A stretch of 64,000 nt of DNA, taken from Bin5 sp965218625 (GTDB lineage: Bacteria > Chloroflexota > Anaerolineae > Caldilineales > Caldilineaceae). Positions 43,288 to 52,161 of this stretch are shown here, one piece after another. Every line of letters starts with the position of its first letter. Position 1 is the stretch's first letter. Below the pieces are notes generated by a model, which saw nothing but the letters and a program-made list of their open reading frames with translations, did not search any database and was not told where the DNA came from. The stretch is from NCBI GenBank assembly GCA_965218625.1, contig CBDCLG010000015.1, positions 124,001 to 188,000 of the forward strand, read 5' to 3'. Position numbers and translations under genes: made by a program.

Positions 43288-43506
43288 GGCAGACGGTCCT
43301 CTCGAAGGCGTAAAATGGGGGCTGCCGGCTGCCCCGGCGGGTGGTCGTTTGCCAGCAGGTCAACACGGGAAATTGTAACGAATTTTCTTCGAGGGGTCAA
43401 CTGAAAGGCGCGGGCGCGCCTTCCGAAAAGGGGAATAGCGCGCCCACAAGAAGCTTGTGCTTTGGCGGCATTCCGCGATAGTACTCACCCACGCACGAAC
43501 AACCTC

Positions 43507-45906
43507 TTAGCCGCCGGCCTGCACGGCGGAGACAAGCTCGGCCGCGGCCGCTACGGAGAAGACGATCTCGCCGCTCTGTGCGTCGGCGACGATGTGGTCG
43601 CCGACGTTCACCCGTCCGTCCAGAATTTCCAGCGCCAGCGGGTCCGCCACCAGGTGTTGGATCGCCCGTTTGAGCGGACGGGCGCCGTAGGCCGGGTCGT
43701 AGCCATCCTGGACGACCAGCGCCTTGGCATTGTCAGTCAGATCGAGCGTGATCTCGCGCTCGGCCAGCAGCGCGCGCAGCCGGTCCAGCTGGATCTCTGC
43801 AATCCCCTGCAGGTGCTCGGAAGCGAGGCTGTGGAAGATCACGATGTCGTCGACGCGGTTGAGGAACTCCGGGCGGAACTGCTGGCGCATGGCTGCCAGC
43901 ACGCGGCGTTCGACCTCTCCATCCAGCCCGGCGACATCGAGGATGTACTGGCTGCCGATGTTGCTGGTCATGATGATAACGGTGTTGCGGAAGTCGACAG
44001 TGCGGCCTTGTCCGTCGGTCAGCCGGCCGTCATCAAGCGCCTGCAAGAGCACGTTGAAAACCTCGACGTGGGCCTTTTCAATCTCGTCGAAGAGGACGAC
44101 GGAGTAGGGGCGCCGGCGTACGGCCTCGGTCAGCTGGCCTCCCTCGTCGTAGCCGACGTAGCCGGGCGGCGCGCCGAGCAGGCGGGCGACGGTATGCCGC
44201 TCCTGGTACTCGCTCATATCGATGCGAACGAGGTTGTGTTCGTCGTCGAAGAGATATTCGGCCAGCGCCCGCGCCAGTTCGGTCTTGCCCACACCGGTAG
44301 GGCCGAGGAAGATAAAGCTGCCAATCGGCCGGTTCGGGTCTTGCAGGCCGGCGCGGCTGCGGCGAATCGCGGCCGCGACCGCGGCGACAGCCTTCTCCTG
44401 GCCGACGACGCGGCGGTGCAGCTCTTCGTCCATGCGCACCAGCCGCTCTCGCTCGCCTTCCATCAGCTTGTTGACGGGGATGCCGGTCCACTCGCTGACG
44501 ACGGTGGCGATCTCGTCATCGTCGACCTCCTCCTTGAGGAGCGCGCCGTTGACCTGCAGGGAGGCAACCCCCTCTGCGGCTGCGGCCATCTGTTGTTGCA
44601 GCTCGTTCATGCGCCCGTAGCGCAGCTCGGCGGCGCGCTGGAGGTCGTAATCGCGCTCGGCCTGCTCGATATCGGTGCGCAGCTGCTCACTCTCCTCCTT
44701 CAGCGTGCCCAGCGCCTGGATGGCGGAGCGTTCCGCCTGCCAGCGGATCGAAAGCTCGGCGCCGGACTCGCGCAGGTCGGCCAGCTCTTTTTCGAGCCCG
44801 TCCAGGCGCTGTTTGCTGGCCTCGTCCGACTCTTTGCGCAGGGCCTCGCGCTCGATTTCCAGCTGCATCACCTGACGTTCCAGCTCATCCAGGGCTTTCG
44901 GCTTGGAGTCGATCTGCATGCGCAGCCGGCTGGCGGCCTCATCGACGAGGTCGATCGCCTTGTCCGGCAGTTGACGGTCGCTGATGTAGCGGTGGCTCAG
45001 CCTGGCGGCGGCGATAACGGCGGCGTCGATCACGCGCACACCATGGTGGACCTCGTAGCGCTCCTTCAAACCGCGCAGGATCGAAACGGTATCCTCCACG
45101 GACGGCTCGCCGACGAAGACGGGCTGGAAACGGCGCTCCAGGTCCAGCGCGACCAGGCGCTTGAGCCGCTCCTCGAATTCGCCGCGGTCTTCAAGGCGCT
45201 TGTTCTTCAAGGTCGTGGGCACGTCGCCGTTGACGATGCGCTGCGCCAGCCCCTCTGCAATGGCGGTCTTGCCGACCCCGGGCTCGCCGATCAGAACCGG
45301 ATTGTTCTTGGTGCGGCGGCTGAGAATCTGCACGACGCGGCGGATCTCCTGATCGCGCCCGATGATCGGGTCCAGGTTGCCCTTGCCCGCCTCGGCGGTC
45401 AGGTCGCGACCATATTTGACGAGGGCTTCGTACTGGGCTTCGGGGGTCTGGTTGGTGACGCGCTGGCTGCCGCGCACCTGGGCCAGTCCCTGCATGATGC
45501 CATTGTAGTCGATGCCGTGTCGTTCGAGCAGCTGGCGGATGTTGCCGTTGCGGGCCGATGCCATCGCCATCAGCAGGTGCTCGGTCGAAGTGTACTCGTC
45601 CTTCATGTTGGCGGCGATCGTCTCGGCCTCTGCCAGGAGCTGGGCCAGCTCGCGGCCGATGCGAAGCTCTACGGCGTTGCCGCTGACGCGGGACTTGGCG
45701 GCCAGCAGCTTTTCGACACCGGCGGCCAGGCTGCCGCCGGCCGCGCCCATGCGGTCGATCACCGCCGGTACAACACCTCCCTGCTGGCGGAGCAGCGTCA
45801 GGAGAAGGTGCTCCGGGTCGATACTGGCGTGCCTGTATTCCTGGGCCTCACTCTGGGCCTCGATGATTGCGTCTCTTGCCTTCTCGGTCAGACGGTCCAA
45901 TCTCAT
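43507..45906 (-). CDS. clpB: ClpB-like disaggregase with internally deleted first ATPase domain
   Basis: A 799-residue protein starting at ATG 45906 behind AAAGGGGA. The N-domain (residues 1-145), NBD1 Walker A (LIGEPGVGKTA), a coiled-coil middle domain and a full NBD2 are present. NBD2 has Walker A GPTGVGKTEL, Walker B YSVVLFDEIEKAH and pore loop PPGYVGYDEGG. Between KNKRL and LERRFQPVF only about 17 residues (EDRGEFEERLKRLVALD) replace the usual ~90. NBD1 therefore lacks Walker B, sensor 1 and the pore-loop Tyr (normally AKYRGEFE). ClpB works with DnaK to dissolve aggregates; this copy could at most use NBD2 normally. No CIRCE-like operator was seen upstream. Confidence 0.88.
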   Translation of the reverse strand: MRLDRLTEKARDAIIEAQSEAQEYRHASIDPEHLLLTLLRQQGGVVPAVIDRMGAAGGSLAAGVEKLLAAKSRVSGNAVELRIGRELAQLLAEAETIAANMKDEYTSTEHLLMAMASARNGNIRQLLERHGIDYNGIMQGLAQVRGSQRVTNQTPEAQYEALVKYGRDLTAEAGKGNLDPIIGRDQEIRRVVQILSRRTKNNPVLIGEPGVGKTAIAEGLAQRIVNGDVPTTLKNKRLEDRGEFEERLKRLVALDLERRFQPVFVGEPSVEDTVSILRGLKERYEVHHGVRVIDAAVIAAARLSHRYISDRQLPDKAIDLVDEAASRLRMQIDSKPKALDELERQVMQLEIEREALRKESDEASKQRLDGLEKELADLRESGAELSIRWQAERSAIQALGTLKEESEQLRTDIEQAERDYDLQRAAELRYGRMNELQQQMAAAAEGVASLQVNGALLKEEVDDDEIATVVSEWTGIPVNKLMEGERERLVRMDEELHRRVVGQEKAVAAVAAAIRRSRAGLQDPNRPIGSFIFLGPTGVGKTELARALAEYLFDDEHNLVRIDMSEYQERHTVARLLGAPPGYVGYDEGGQLTEAVRRRPYSVVLFDEIEKAHVEVFNVLLQALDDGRLTDGQGRTVDFRNTVIIMTSNIGSQYILDVAGLDGEVERRVLAAMRQQFRPEFLNRVDDIVIFHSLASEHLQGIAEIQLDRLRALLAEREITLDLTDNAKALVVQDGYDPAYGARPLKRAIQHLVADPLALEILDGRVNVGDHIVADAQSGEIVFSVAAAAELVSAVQAGG

Positions 45907-46139
45907 TGATTTCCCCTTTCATTGGTCTAAACGCGGTAACGCGTGCTGCGTAAGCGACGCAGCCGGTCCCTGCCGGTACGGGGTGCGCCGTTTCCGTCTA
46001 TTTCCAATATAGGTGTCGCGTATCTAACGGGCGTTTGCGGAGTGTAAGAGAATGATAAGAGGGCTGGAAGGGCCGTTTCCTGCCTCTTTGGGAAGACGAA
46101 GCGGGCGCGCGGTGAACGGTCAGCGGCTCCTTCTGACCG

Positions 46140-48390
46140 TCAGACGGAGAAGTCTGAAGATATTTGATGCGAAGGGGGCTGCGACGCGGGCGGCGGGGTG
46201 TTGCTATTCATCTGCGCGAAGGACAGCAGGCCGAGCAGCGCGCCGCTGAGGAAGAAGAATAGGGCGCCCATGACCAACACGAAGAAGAGGGGACGACTGG
46301 CGCGCAGCAGCGACCGGCGCCACAGGAGGGGGACAAGCGACAGGGCGACCAGCAGTCCCCCGACCAGCACACCGGCGGGCAGCCGCGGGACGGGGTTGAG
46401 CCAGGGCGAGCGGCTCACATTCGCCGCAGTCTCCGGCGCCGGAACCAGCACTGTGATTTCCGTCAGCAGATCGTCCAGCCCCCGCCGGCGAATGTAGACC
46501 GACACGCGCCATTCGCCATCGCGGTTGAGAAACGCGCCTTCGGCCGCGAAGGCGTCGTCGCCCTGGTCGGTCAGGTCTAGGCGCGCCTGCCCCATCTGCC
46601 CTGACTCGTGTTCAAAGAAGAGGCGAACCAGCTGGACGTCCCCGATCTCTGACAAGCCGGGACGGGAGAGGTGCACCCAGTGGCGATTGCTGCCAACCCG
46701 GTTCGGCGTTACCTGCAGATGGATGGCAAAATCGTCTTCGTAAGTTATCTCGTTGAAGGGCAGGGGTAGGACCGACCGGCGATGTCGACGCGGGGACATT
46801 GGGCGCTGGCGTCTGGACAAGGAATGCGACCGACAGCATCAGCGCAACCGCCAAGCCGGCCTCTACGATTACGCGCCGCACAAAGTAGCGCAGCTTTCGA
46901 GTGTGCGATACCGTCTCTGCCGCCCGCCGCACGGCGCGATTGTTGAAGTAAGCCAGCGCCATGATCGCGGCTACGATCGCCAGTTTGACGAGAAGAACGC
47001 GGCCGTAGGTCGTCCCGAAGAGGCTGCTGAGCGATGGCAACTGCACAAAAGAACTGAGGAGGCCGGTCAGGGCCAGGATGAAGACCGCGGCCTGTGCGCT
47101 GAGCGAGTACCGTTGGAGGGTGAGGACCAGCCTATCGGGTTCGGGGACTGTCTCCATTCGCCGCAGCCGCAGCAGGAGCGATGCAAGAAAGAGGAGCCCG
47201 CCGGCCCAGGCTGACGCCGCGATGAGGTGAATATAGTCGGCAGCGATGGCCCAGCCGCTGCCGCGCGCGGCGGCCGCATGGCTGCTGGCGGAGAAGGTGA
47301 AAAGGGCCGCCGCCGTCAGTGCGGTCGACCACGTGCGCTGTGGAAATGCCTTATGGTAAGTCTTCTCGCCGCCGAATAGGAGATCGGACCAGCCGCTGGC
47401 TATGAGAAACAGCCCAAGAGCGATAGGCCACACGCTGAGGTTGAAGTAGAACAGACCGGCCATGCCAAAGCCATTCAGCATAAGATAGAGCCTGATGGCA
47501 AGCGGCGCGGAACGAAACCGCTGACCGTCGGAAGGAGGAGAGCGCATGTAGATGCTGGCATAGCCGCCGGGGTAGAGCAGGGGGACGACTCCGGCCAGCA
47601 GCATCTGGCGCGTCATCAGAAGCTTGCCTGCCCGCGTCGTGAACAGGAGGTCGAGGATCTCATCGAGCCCTCCAAGACGGAAGGCCTGGAAGAGGAACTG
47701 AAGCCAGCCACAGAGTATCAGGCTGAGAACGCCTGCCATCGCGGTCGCGGCGAGCAGCCGGTCTGAGACCCGGTCCGGGTCGTCCGCTGCGAGGCCGGGG
47801 GATGGCAGCAGCCAGCGCAGAGAAAGCGAACCGACCAGCAGCGCCGCGCCGAGCAGGGTGAGCCAGCGGAGGAGAGAGTCTCCGAGCGGCGGAAGTCTAC
47901 TCTGCCGCTCTCCAACGACGTCCACTGCGCTGCCGGTGGGGCGCGTGCCGTCCGCGTTCAGTATGGTGAGGGGAAATGAGCCGACCCATTCGTGGCCGTC
48001 GACGCTGGAGAGCGTCTGCCAGACAACTGTATAGATGCCCGGCTCGATGGTTTCCAGCGGCAGGGTCAGATGGGTGGAATCTTCGGGGTCGATGACCGCG
48101 GCGGCGGTCGGCGCCTCGCTGCCGTCGGCGCGGAGAATGCGGGCGCCGGTGAAGGTCTTCTCGAGCGGCTCGCTGAACCAGAACTCGATGGCCGAGGGTG
48201 GATGCGAGAGTTCTGCGTTTGGCTGCGGGTCGACGCGCACGAGCAGCGCATGGGCTTCAGCGGCGCGCGGCGCCAGAAGCAAGGCAGGCAGCAGAACCAG
48301 TAGCCATGCAAGCTGTAGTCCCGCCGGTGCCACGCCCTGGCAAGCCGTTCTGATCAGCCTGGTCGCGCCGACCCACCGAGCAATCAGCAT
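46140..48390 (-). pseudogene. CopC-CopD-type copper protein fusion, single frameshift
   Basis: From ATG 48390: signal peptide, then a CopC domain whose mature N-terminus is HALLVRVDPQPNAELSHPP with SSVDGHEWVGSF (the Cu-ligand His and DGH). An eight-helix CopD domain follows, with IHLIAASAWAGGLLFLASLL carrying a conserved His. The frame drifts after LVQTPAPNVPAS. From about 46780 the next frame continues PLPFNEITYEDDFAIHLQVT, a periplasmic domain with two more helices, to a stop at 46140. One extra base near 46768-46800 explains this; repaired length is 749 residues. CopCD proteins move copper across the membrane. The gene starts 7 bases after the CopC stop. Confidence 0.78.
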
Positions 48391-48397
48391 CGTTCGG

Positions 48398-49033
48398 CTA
48401 GTTCTTCTTGCCGCGTCCCCGCCTCAACATGAGGGCGCCGAGAAGCAGGAGAACTGGAAAGGAACTGCCCATGCAAGGCAGCCCCGTGCCCGGAGACTCT
48501 TGCTCGGAAGGCGGTTCGCCAGACCCGGAAGACGCGCTCTCAGCGGTGGGCGTGGCTTCCGGCGCGGTCTCAACCGGCAGTGCGGTATCTGTCGGTGCGG
48601 GCAGGACTAACTCCGGCGTCGGACTGCCGGCGCGCACAGTAAACCGGAACTCGCCGTCGGCTTCGTCGCCGTCATCGGCCGAAAGTGTGCGCCAGCGTAC
48701 TGTATAGTCGCCGTCAGCGAGGTCCGGTTGCAGCGAGACGGTCATCAGCTTGCGGTCGTCATCGTCGATGGCAGCGTCGTCCAGATCGATCCTCTGTTGA
48801 TCGGGGCCGTACACTTCCAAGCTGTTCTTGCATTCGCGACGGAACAGTTCCTGAGTAAACCAGGCTTGTACCTGCTGTGGAGCCTGGAGAACAACCTCAT
48901 CGGCAGCCGGCACAGAGCGATCGTAATCGGAATGGGCCAGAACTGCAGTGGCCAGTGGATAATGGATAGTGACCAGTAACAGCGCCAACCCCAGCAGCTT
49001 GACGATACCTTTGCGCATTTGCGTCAGGGTCAC
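48398..49033 (-). CDS. CopC-domain protein with C-terminal membrane anchor
   Basis: A 211-residue exported protein. GTG 49033 is chosen because GGAGA lies seven bases upstream; ATG 49018 is an alternative. After a signal peptide the mature end is AHSDYDRSVPAADEVVLQAP, as in CopC. The second Cu-ligand motif DGH is replaced by DDGDEADGEF, so copper affinity may be reduced. A Pro/Thr/Ser linker leads to a C-terminal LPCMGSSFPVLLLLGALM followed by RRGRGKK, a tripartite anchor resembling sorting signals. Part of a minus-strand copper-type operon: its start is 3 bases past the end of the upstream broken gene, and its stop is 7 bases from CopCD. Confidence 0.75.
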   Translation of the reverse strand: MTLTQMRKGIVKLLGLALLLVTIHYPLATAVLAHSDYDRSVPAADEVVLQAPQQVQAWFTQELFRRECKNSLEVYGPDQQRIDLDDAAIDDDDRKLMTVSLQPDLADGDYTVRWRTLSADDGDEADGEFRFTVRAGSPTPELVLPAPTDTALPVETAPEATPTAESASSGSGEPPSEQESPGTGLPCMGSSFPVLLLLGALMLRRGRGKKN

Positions 49034-49036
49034 AAG

Positions 49037-49786
49037 TTATTCTCCGTTGCTGTGGTCATGTCCGTCGTCATGGGTATCTTCTGAATTGTCGTCGTCGCAA
49101 GGGTGGTCGTCGCTGGCGTCGCTATCGTCGCTGTTGCCGTGGCTGTCTTCGTCACTTTCTTCTTTATTGCAATCGTCGGATTGGTCTGCCTGGTCGGGAT
49201 CCTACTCCACAGGCATCAGGGTGCGGTCAAACCAGTCGGCGACGTTACTGGAGAAGTGATGCTGCGCTTCGTGCGCGGCCGAAGCGAGGGGTATGGCATT
49301 CTCCAAATCATCGTCGGCAAGAGCTGCTGAGAGCTGCGTAAGGGTTTCGACGAGCGCCGTCCCTTCTTCCGCCAGTTCTGGCGGCCAGTCGACGGCGGAA
49401 AGCGGATGCACGAGGCGCCTGAACTGTCCAGAATCGCCCGGCATGATGCCATCCCCTTCATGCAGGCGCTCATGCAGTGCATGGATGTCGACCTGGTCGA
49501 GCAGATAGACGGCGGCGATGGTGCCGAAAATGGGATAGGCGAGCCCCTGCGCGACAATTTTATTCTGGTGCAATTACAGTTCTGCGATCCGATTCTCAAG
49601 GCCGGCGATGCGTTCGGTCAGAGATTCGAGAGTGGGGACGTCATCCTTCTGGCTGGCGCCGTCTCCTTCGCTGGCAAAGGATGGGGGCGGCCCCGCGTTG
49701 GCGACATACAGGGCGAAAGCGATTGCCGCCAGGAGAACGATGACGACGAGTCGGCGTGGCAGTGTTGATCGCATTGAAAACTCCAT
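49037..49786 (-). pseudogene. Membrane-anchored Asp/His-rich protein gene with two in-frame stops
   Basis: One frame spans 250 codons from ATG 49786 (behind AGGTG) to TAA at 49037. Codons 1-70 encode a signal anchor (RLVVIVLLAAIAFALYVA) and a short coiled coil ending RIAGLENRIAEL, then TAA at 49574-49576. The same frame resumes LHQNKIVAQGLAYPIFGTIA ... AHEAQHHFSSNVADWFDRTL for 123 codons to TAG at 49202-49204. It then runs 54 more codons of Asp, His, Ser and Cys-rich tail (DASDDHPCDDDNSEDTHDD, then GHDHSNGE). The middle part could instead start independently at TTG 49573. The tail ends 3 bases before the CopC start. It is not a known family to me; the tail suggests metal binding. Confidence 0.65.
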
Positions 49787-50205
49787 TAGAGGTTCACCTT
49801 GGTAAACTCTTACTTGCCTCTCTAGGCTCCGCTTACGACGCAGGGATGGGCAAGGACCACCCAGGAAGCGAATGCGCTGGCACAATGGCTGAACGTCGTT
49901 TCCAAAGTATATCAGGTGGGAGGAGTTGTCTATAGTACACTCTAGAGAGACAAAATGCAGTCCTTACTTGGGGGAATCTTTGGCCAGCCGAGTGTTCTAC
50001 GGAAGGTGGACCAAATAATCTTTCTGGTTCTGAGGGGGCCGGGCGTGTCGGCGTTCAGAGAGGATGCTGGCGGAAGGCTTGCGCTCTCGGTTGGGGGTAG
50101 GTACGGGTAGGGTGGTTGGGGATCGGATAGGTGTAGCGCCTGCAGTGTGCAGGCGCTACACGTTTCATACTAAAACCGTTCTCTTATGCACCGGCTGCAG
50201 AAGAC
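49787..50205. other. Intergenic region with a perfect palindrome
   Basis: About 420 bases between the second LRR gene's stop and the start of the copper-type operon, which lies on the same strand. The operon's promoter should be here. A perfect 14-bp inverted repeat sits at 50131-50161. No open frame looks like a gene. Confidence 0.5.
50131..50161. repeat. Perfect 14-bp inverted repeat
   Basis: GTGTAGCGCCTGCA, a GTG loop, then the exact complement. It lies 45 bases beyond the LRR gene stop. No T run follows on either strand, so it is not a standard terminator. It could be a dispersed palindromic repeat, an RNA 3'-end stabiliser or a protein site. Confidence 0.7.
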
Positions 50206-52107
50206 TCAGGGAGTGCAGGCTGGCAGTATTGTCATCAGTGTTCGGCCATCGTAATAGGTCAGGTCGTGGTACAACTGACCGGACGGAACCTCCAAGATGT
50301 TATTGGGTATACAGTCAGTGAAATCGTTACCGGAGAGCATAAGGATCTGAAGCAGGCTAAAATTGCCGAGGAAGGCCGGGATGGAGCCACTCAGGCTGTT
50401 GTTCTTAAGGTTGAGTTGCCGCAGCTTACTGAGATTTTGAAACCCTTCCGGAATCTCCCCGGACAACCCATTGTCCGCCAGCCACAGATACTGTAGTTTT
50501 CCGAGCTTGCCCAACGACATTGGTATGGCCCCGGTCAGCTCATTGTCATCGAGCCAGAGATGTTTCAGTTCACTGAGCTCGCCCAAAGAATCCGGTATGC
50601 TTCCGGTCAGATTGTTATTATTGAGGTTCAGGTGGATCAGGTTGCTGAGATTGCCCAGCCCTGGCGGAACCGGCCCAGACAGCCTCATGTTGTTCATGAT
50701 CAATGTCTCCAGATTTGCGAGAGTGCCCAAGGAGGCCGGAATCGCCCCTGCAAAATTATTGGAGGTGAGATTGATTTCCTTTAGATTGATAAGGCTATTC
50801 CAGAATGAAGGAAGCGACCCACTCAGGTTATTGCGCATCATGTCCAGATATTGCAATGCGGTGAGGTCGGCAAAGGTCGATGGGATCGACCCATTCAGTC
50901 CGTTTTGGGAGAGATTCAGAGTCTCCACTTTCGCGAGGTTTCCCAAATCTGATGGAATAGCGCCTCTGAGATTATTGGAAGAAAGGTCTAAGTAAGTCAC
51001 TTTCGTGAGCATGCCCAGTTCAGTCGGAATGGCGCCAGAGAATCTGTTATTGGAAAGGTCCAAGTGGGTCAGAGCCGGCAAGAAACCAATTTCGGCAGGG
51101 ATCGACCCATTCAGTCCGTTTTGGGAGAGATTCAGAGTCTCCACTTTCTCGAGGTTTCCCAAATCTGATGGAATAGCGCCTCTGAGATTATTGGAAGAAA
51201 GGTCTAAGTAAGTCAGAGCCGGCAAGTAACCAATTTCGGCAGGGATCGACCCCCCAATCCGGTTTCGACCCAGCTTCAAGTGTTTCAGTTTAGTCAGGTA
51301 GCGAATCTGCGAAGGAAGTGACCCACTCATTCCGTTATTTTCGAGATGGAGGTACGTGACGCGTCCAAACGCGTCGGTGGTTACATTTTGCCACTCGCTG
51401 ATATGCGCATCGGTCAGCCAGTCTAAGTTTCTGGTCCAGTTCGGCCCGCCGGTGGCGTTGTAGATTGCCACCAATACTTCTTTTTGAGTCGGCGTCGACA
51501 CAGGATCGACCTGCTGTTGCACGGCAACCAGCTCCGGCGTGCTTGTGGCGGTGGCGGTGGGCAGTTGAACAACGACCTGCTGTTGCACGGCAACCAGCTC
51601 CGGCGTGCTTGTGGCCGTAGGCGTGCTTGTGGCCGTAGGCGTGGCCGGCGGCGTAGGCGTGGCCGGCGGCGTAGGCGTGGCCGGTACGCGCCGCGTTCTG
51701 ATCCTGAAAAAGCTAGATTGGTTGCTAAGACCCGTGCCGTTTCTCGCTTTGACCCGATATACATAGTTAGTCCGGGAGGAGACGGTCGCGTCAATGTAGC
51801 TTGTATTCGCGTTGCCGGTGTCATTTTGCACGACAGTGAACTGGCCCACAGGGTCGACTCTTCTATTGCGGCGCAGAATCTGGTATCCGGTTATGCTATC
51901 GTCTCCCGGATCGTCCCAGGTCAGCGTCACCGAATTGTGCGTTGCTTCGGCTCGGAGGTTTTGCGGTCTGGCCGGCGGGTCGCTTTCCTGGGCGCTGACG
52001 GAACTCACCCCATCCGACCGCGCCAGAAACACGGCCAGTAGACCCAGAATGGCCAGCGCGCTTCCCAGTACATATCCGGTTGTCAGAAATCGTTTGTTTC
52101 GTAACAC
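50206..52107 (-). CDS. Secreted leucine-rich-repeat protein with fibronectin-like domain
   Basis: A 633-residue relative of the giant LRR protein. GTG 52107 begins a signal peptide (VLGSALAILGLLAVFLA ... VSAQE). Residues about 45-140 are a fibronectin III domain (PPARPQNLRAEATHNSVTLTW), followed by a linker with TPPATPTPPATPT and a doubled TSTPELVAVQQQV. One LRR module follows, opening KEVLVAIYNATGGPNWTRNL and running 14-15 repeats of 24 residues to FTDCIPNNILE and a short tail ending PACTP. Internally, 50911-51000 and 51125-51213 are near-identical. An IS element ends 11 bases upstream of the start codon. Presumably exported; the ligand is unknown. Confidence 0.85.
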   Translation of the reverse strand: MLRNKRFLTTGYVLGSALAILGLLAVFLARSDGVSSVSAQESDPPARPQNLRAEATHNSVTLTWDDPGDDSITGYQILRRNRRVDPVGQFTVVQNDTGNANTSYIDATVSSRTNYVYRVKARNGTGLSNQSSFFRIRTRRVPATPTPPATPTPPATPTATSTPTATSTPELVAVQQQVVVQLPTATATSTPELVAVQQQVDPVSTPTQKEVLVAIYNATGGPNWTRNLDWLTDAHISEWQNVTTDAFGRVTYLHLENNGMSGSLPSQIRYLTKLKHLKLGRNRIGGSIPAEIGYLPALTYLDLSSNNLRGAIPSDLGNLEKVETLNLSQNGLNGSIPAEIGFLPALTHLDLSNNRFSGAIPTELGMLTKVTYLDLSSNNLRGAIPSDLGNLAKVETLNLSQNGLNGSIPSTFADLTALQYLDMMRNNLSGSLPSFWNSLINLKEINLTSNNFAGAIPASLGTLANLETLIMNNMRLSGPVPPGLGNLSNLIHLNLNNNNLTGSIPDSLGELSELKHLWLDDNELTGAIPMSLGKLGKLQYLWLADNGLSGEIPEGFQNLSKLRQLNLKNNSLSGSIPAFLGNFSLLQILMLSGNDFTDCIPNNILEVPSGQLYHDLTYYDGRTLMTILPACTP

Positions 52108-52115
52108 TGCTCATA

Positions 52116-52122
52116 CCCCCTT
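52116..52122 (-). promoter_or_regulatory. Ribosome-binding site formed at the IS/host junction
   Basis: On the minus strand AAGGGGG lies eight bases before GTG 52107. Its first bases belong to the IS terminal repeat and the rest to the host flank, so the present translation signal of the LRR gene is a composite made by the insertion. Confidence 0.5.
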
Positions 52123-52134
52123 AGTAACTGTCCG
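52118..52134. repeat. IS terminal inverted repeat, left end
   Basis: CCCTTAGTAACTGTCCG, exact inverted partner of 53491-53507. Confidence 0.85.
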
Positions 52135-52161
52135 CAAACAACGTAGCGGTTTGGTTGAGAT

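Noticed and set aside
43462..45909. An 815-codon open frame on the plus strand opposite clpB
   Set aside because: It is the mirror of a GC-rich, codon-biased coding region. It has no recognisable domain, while the minus strand encodes clear ClpB motifs.
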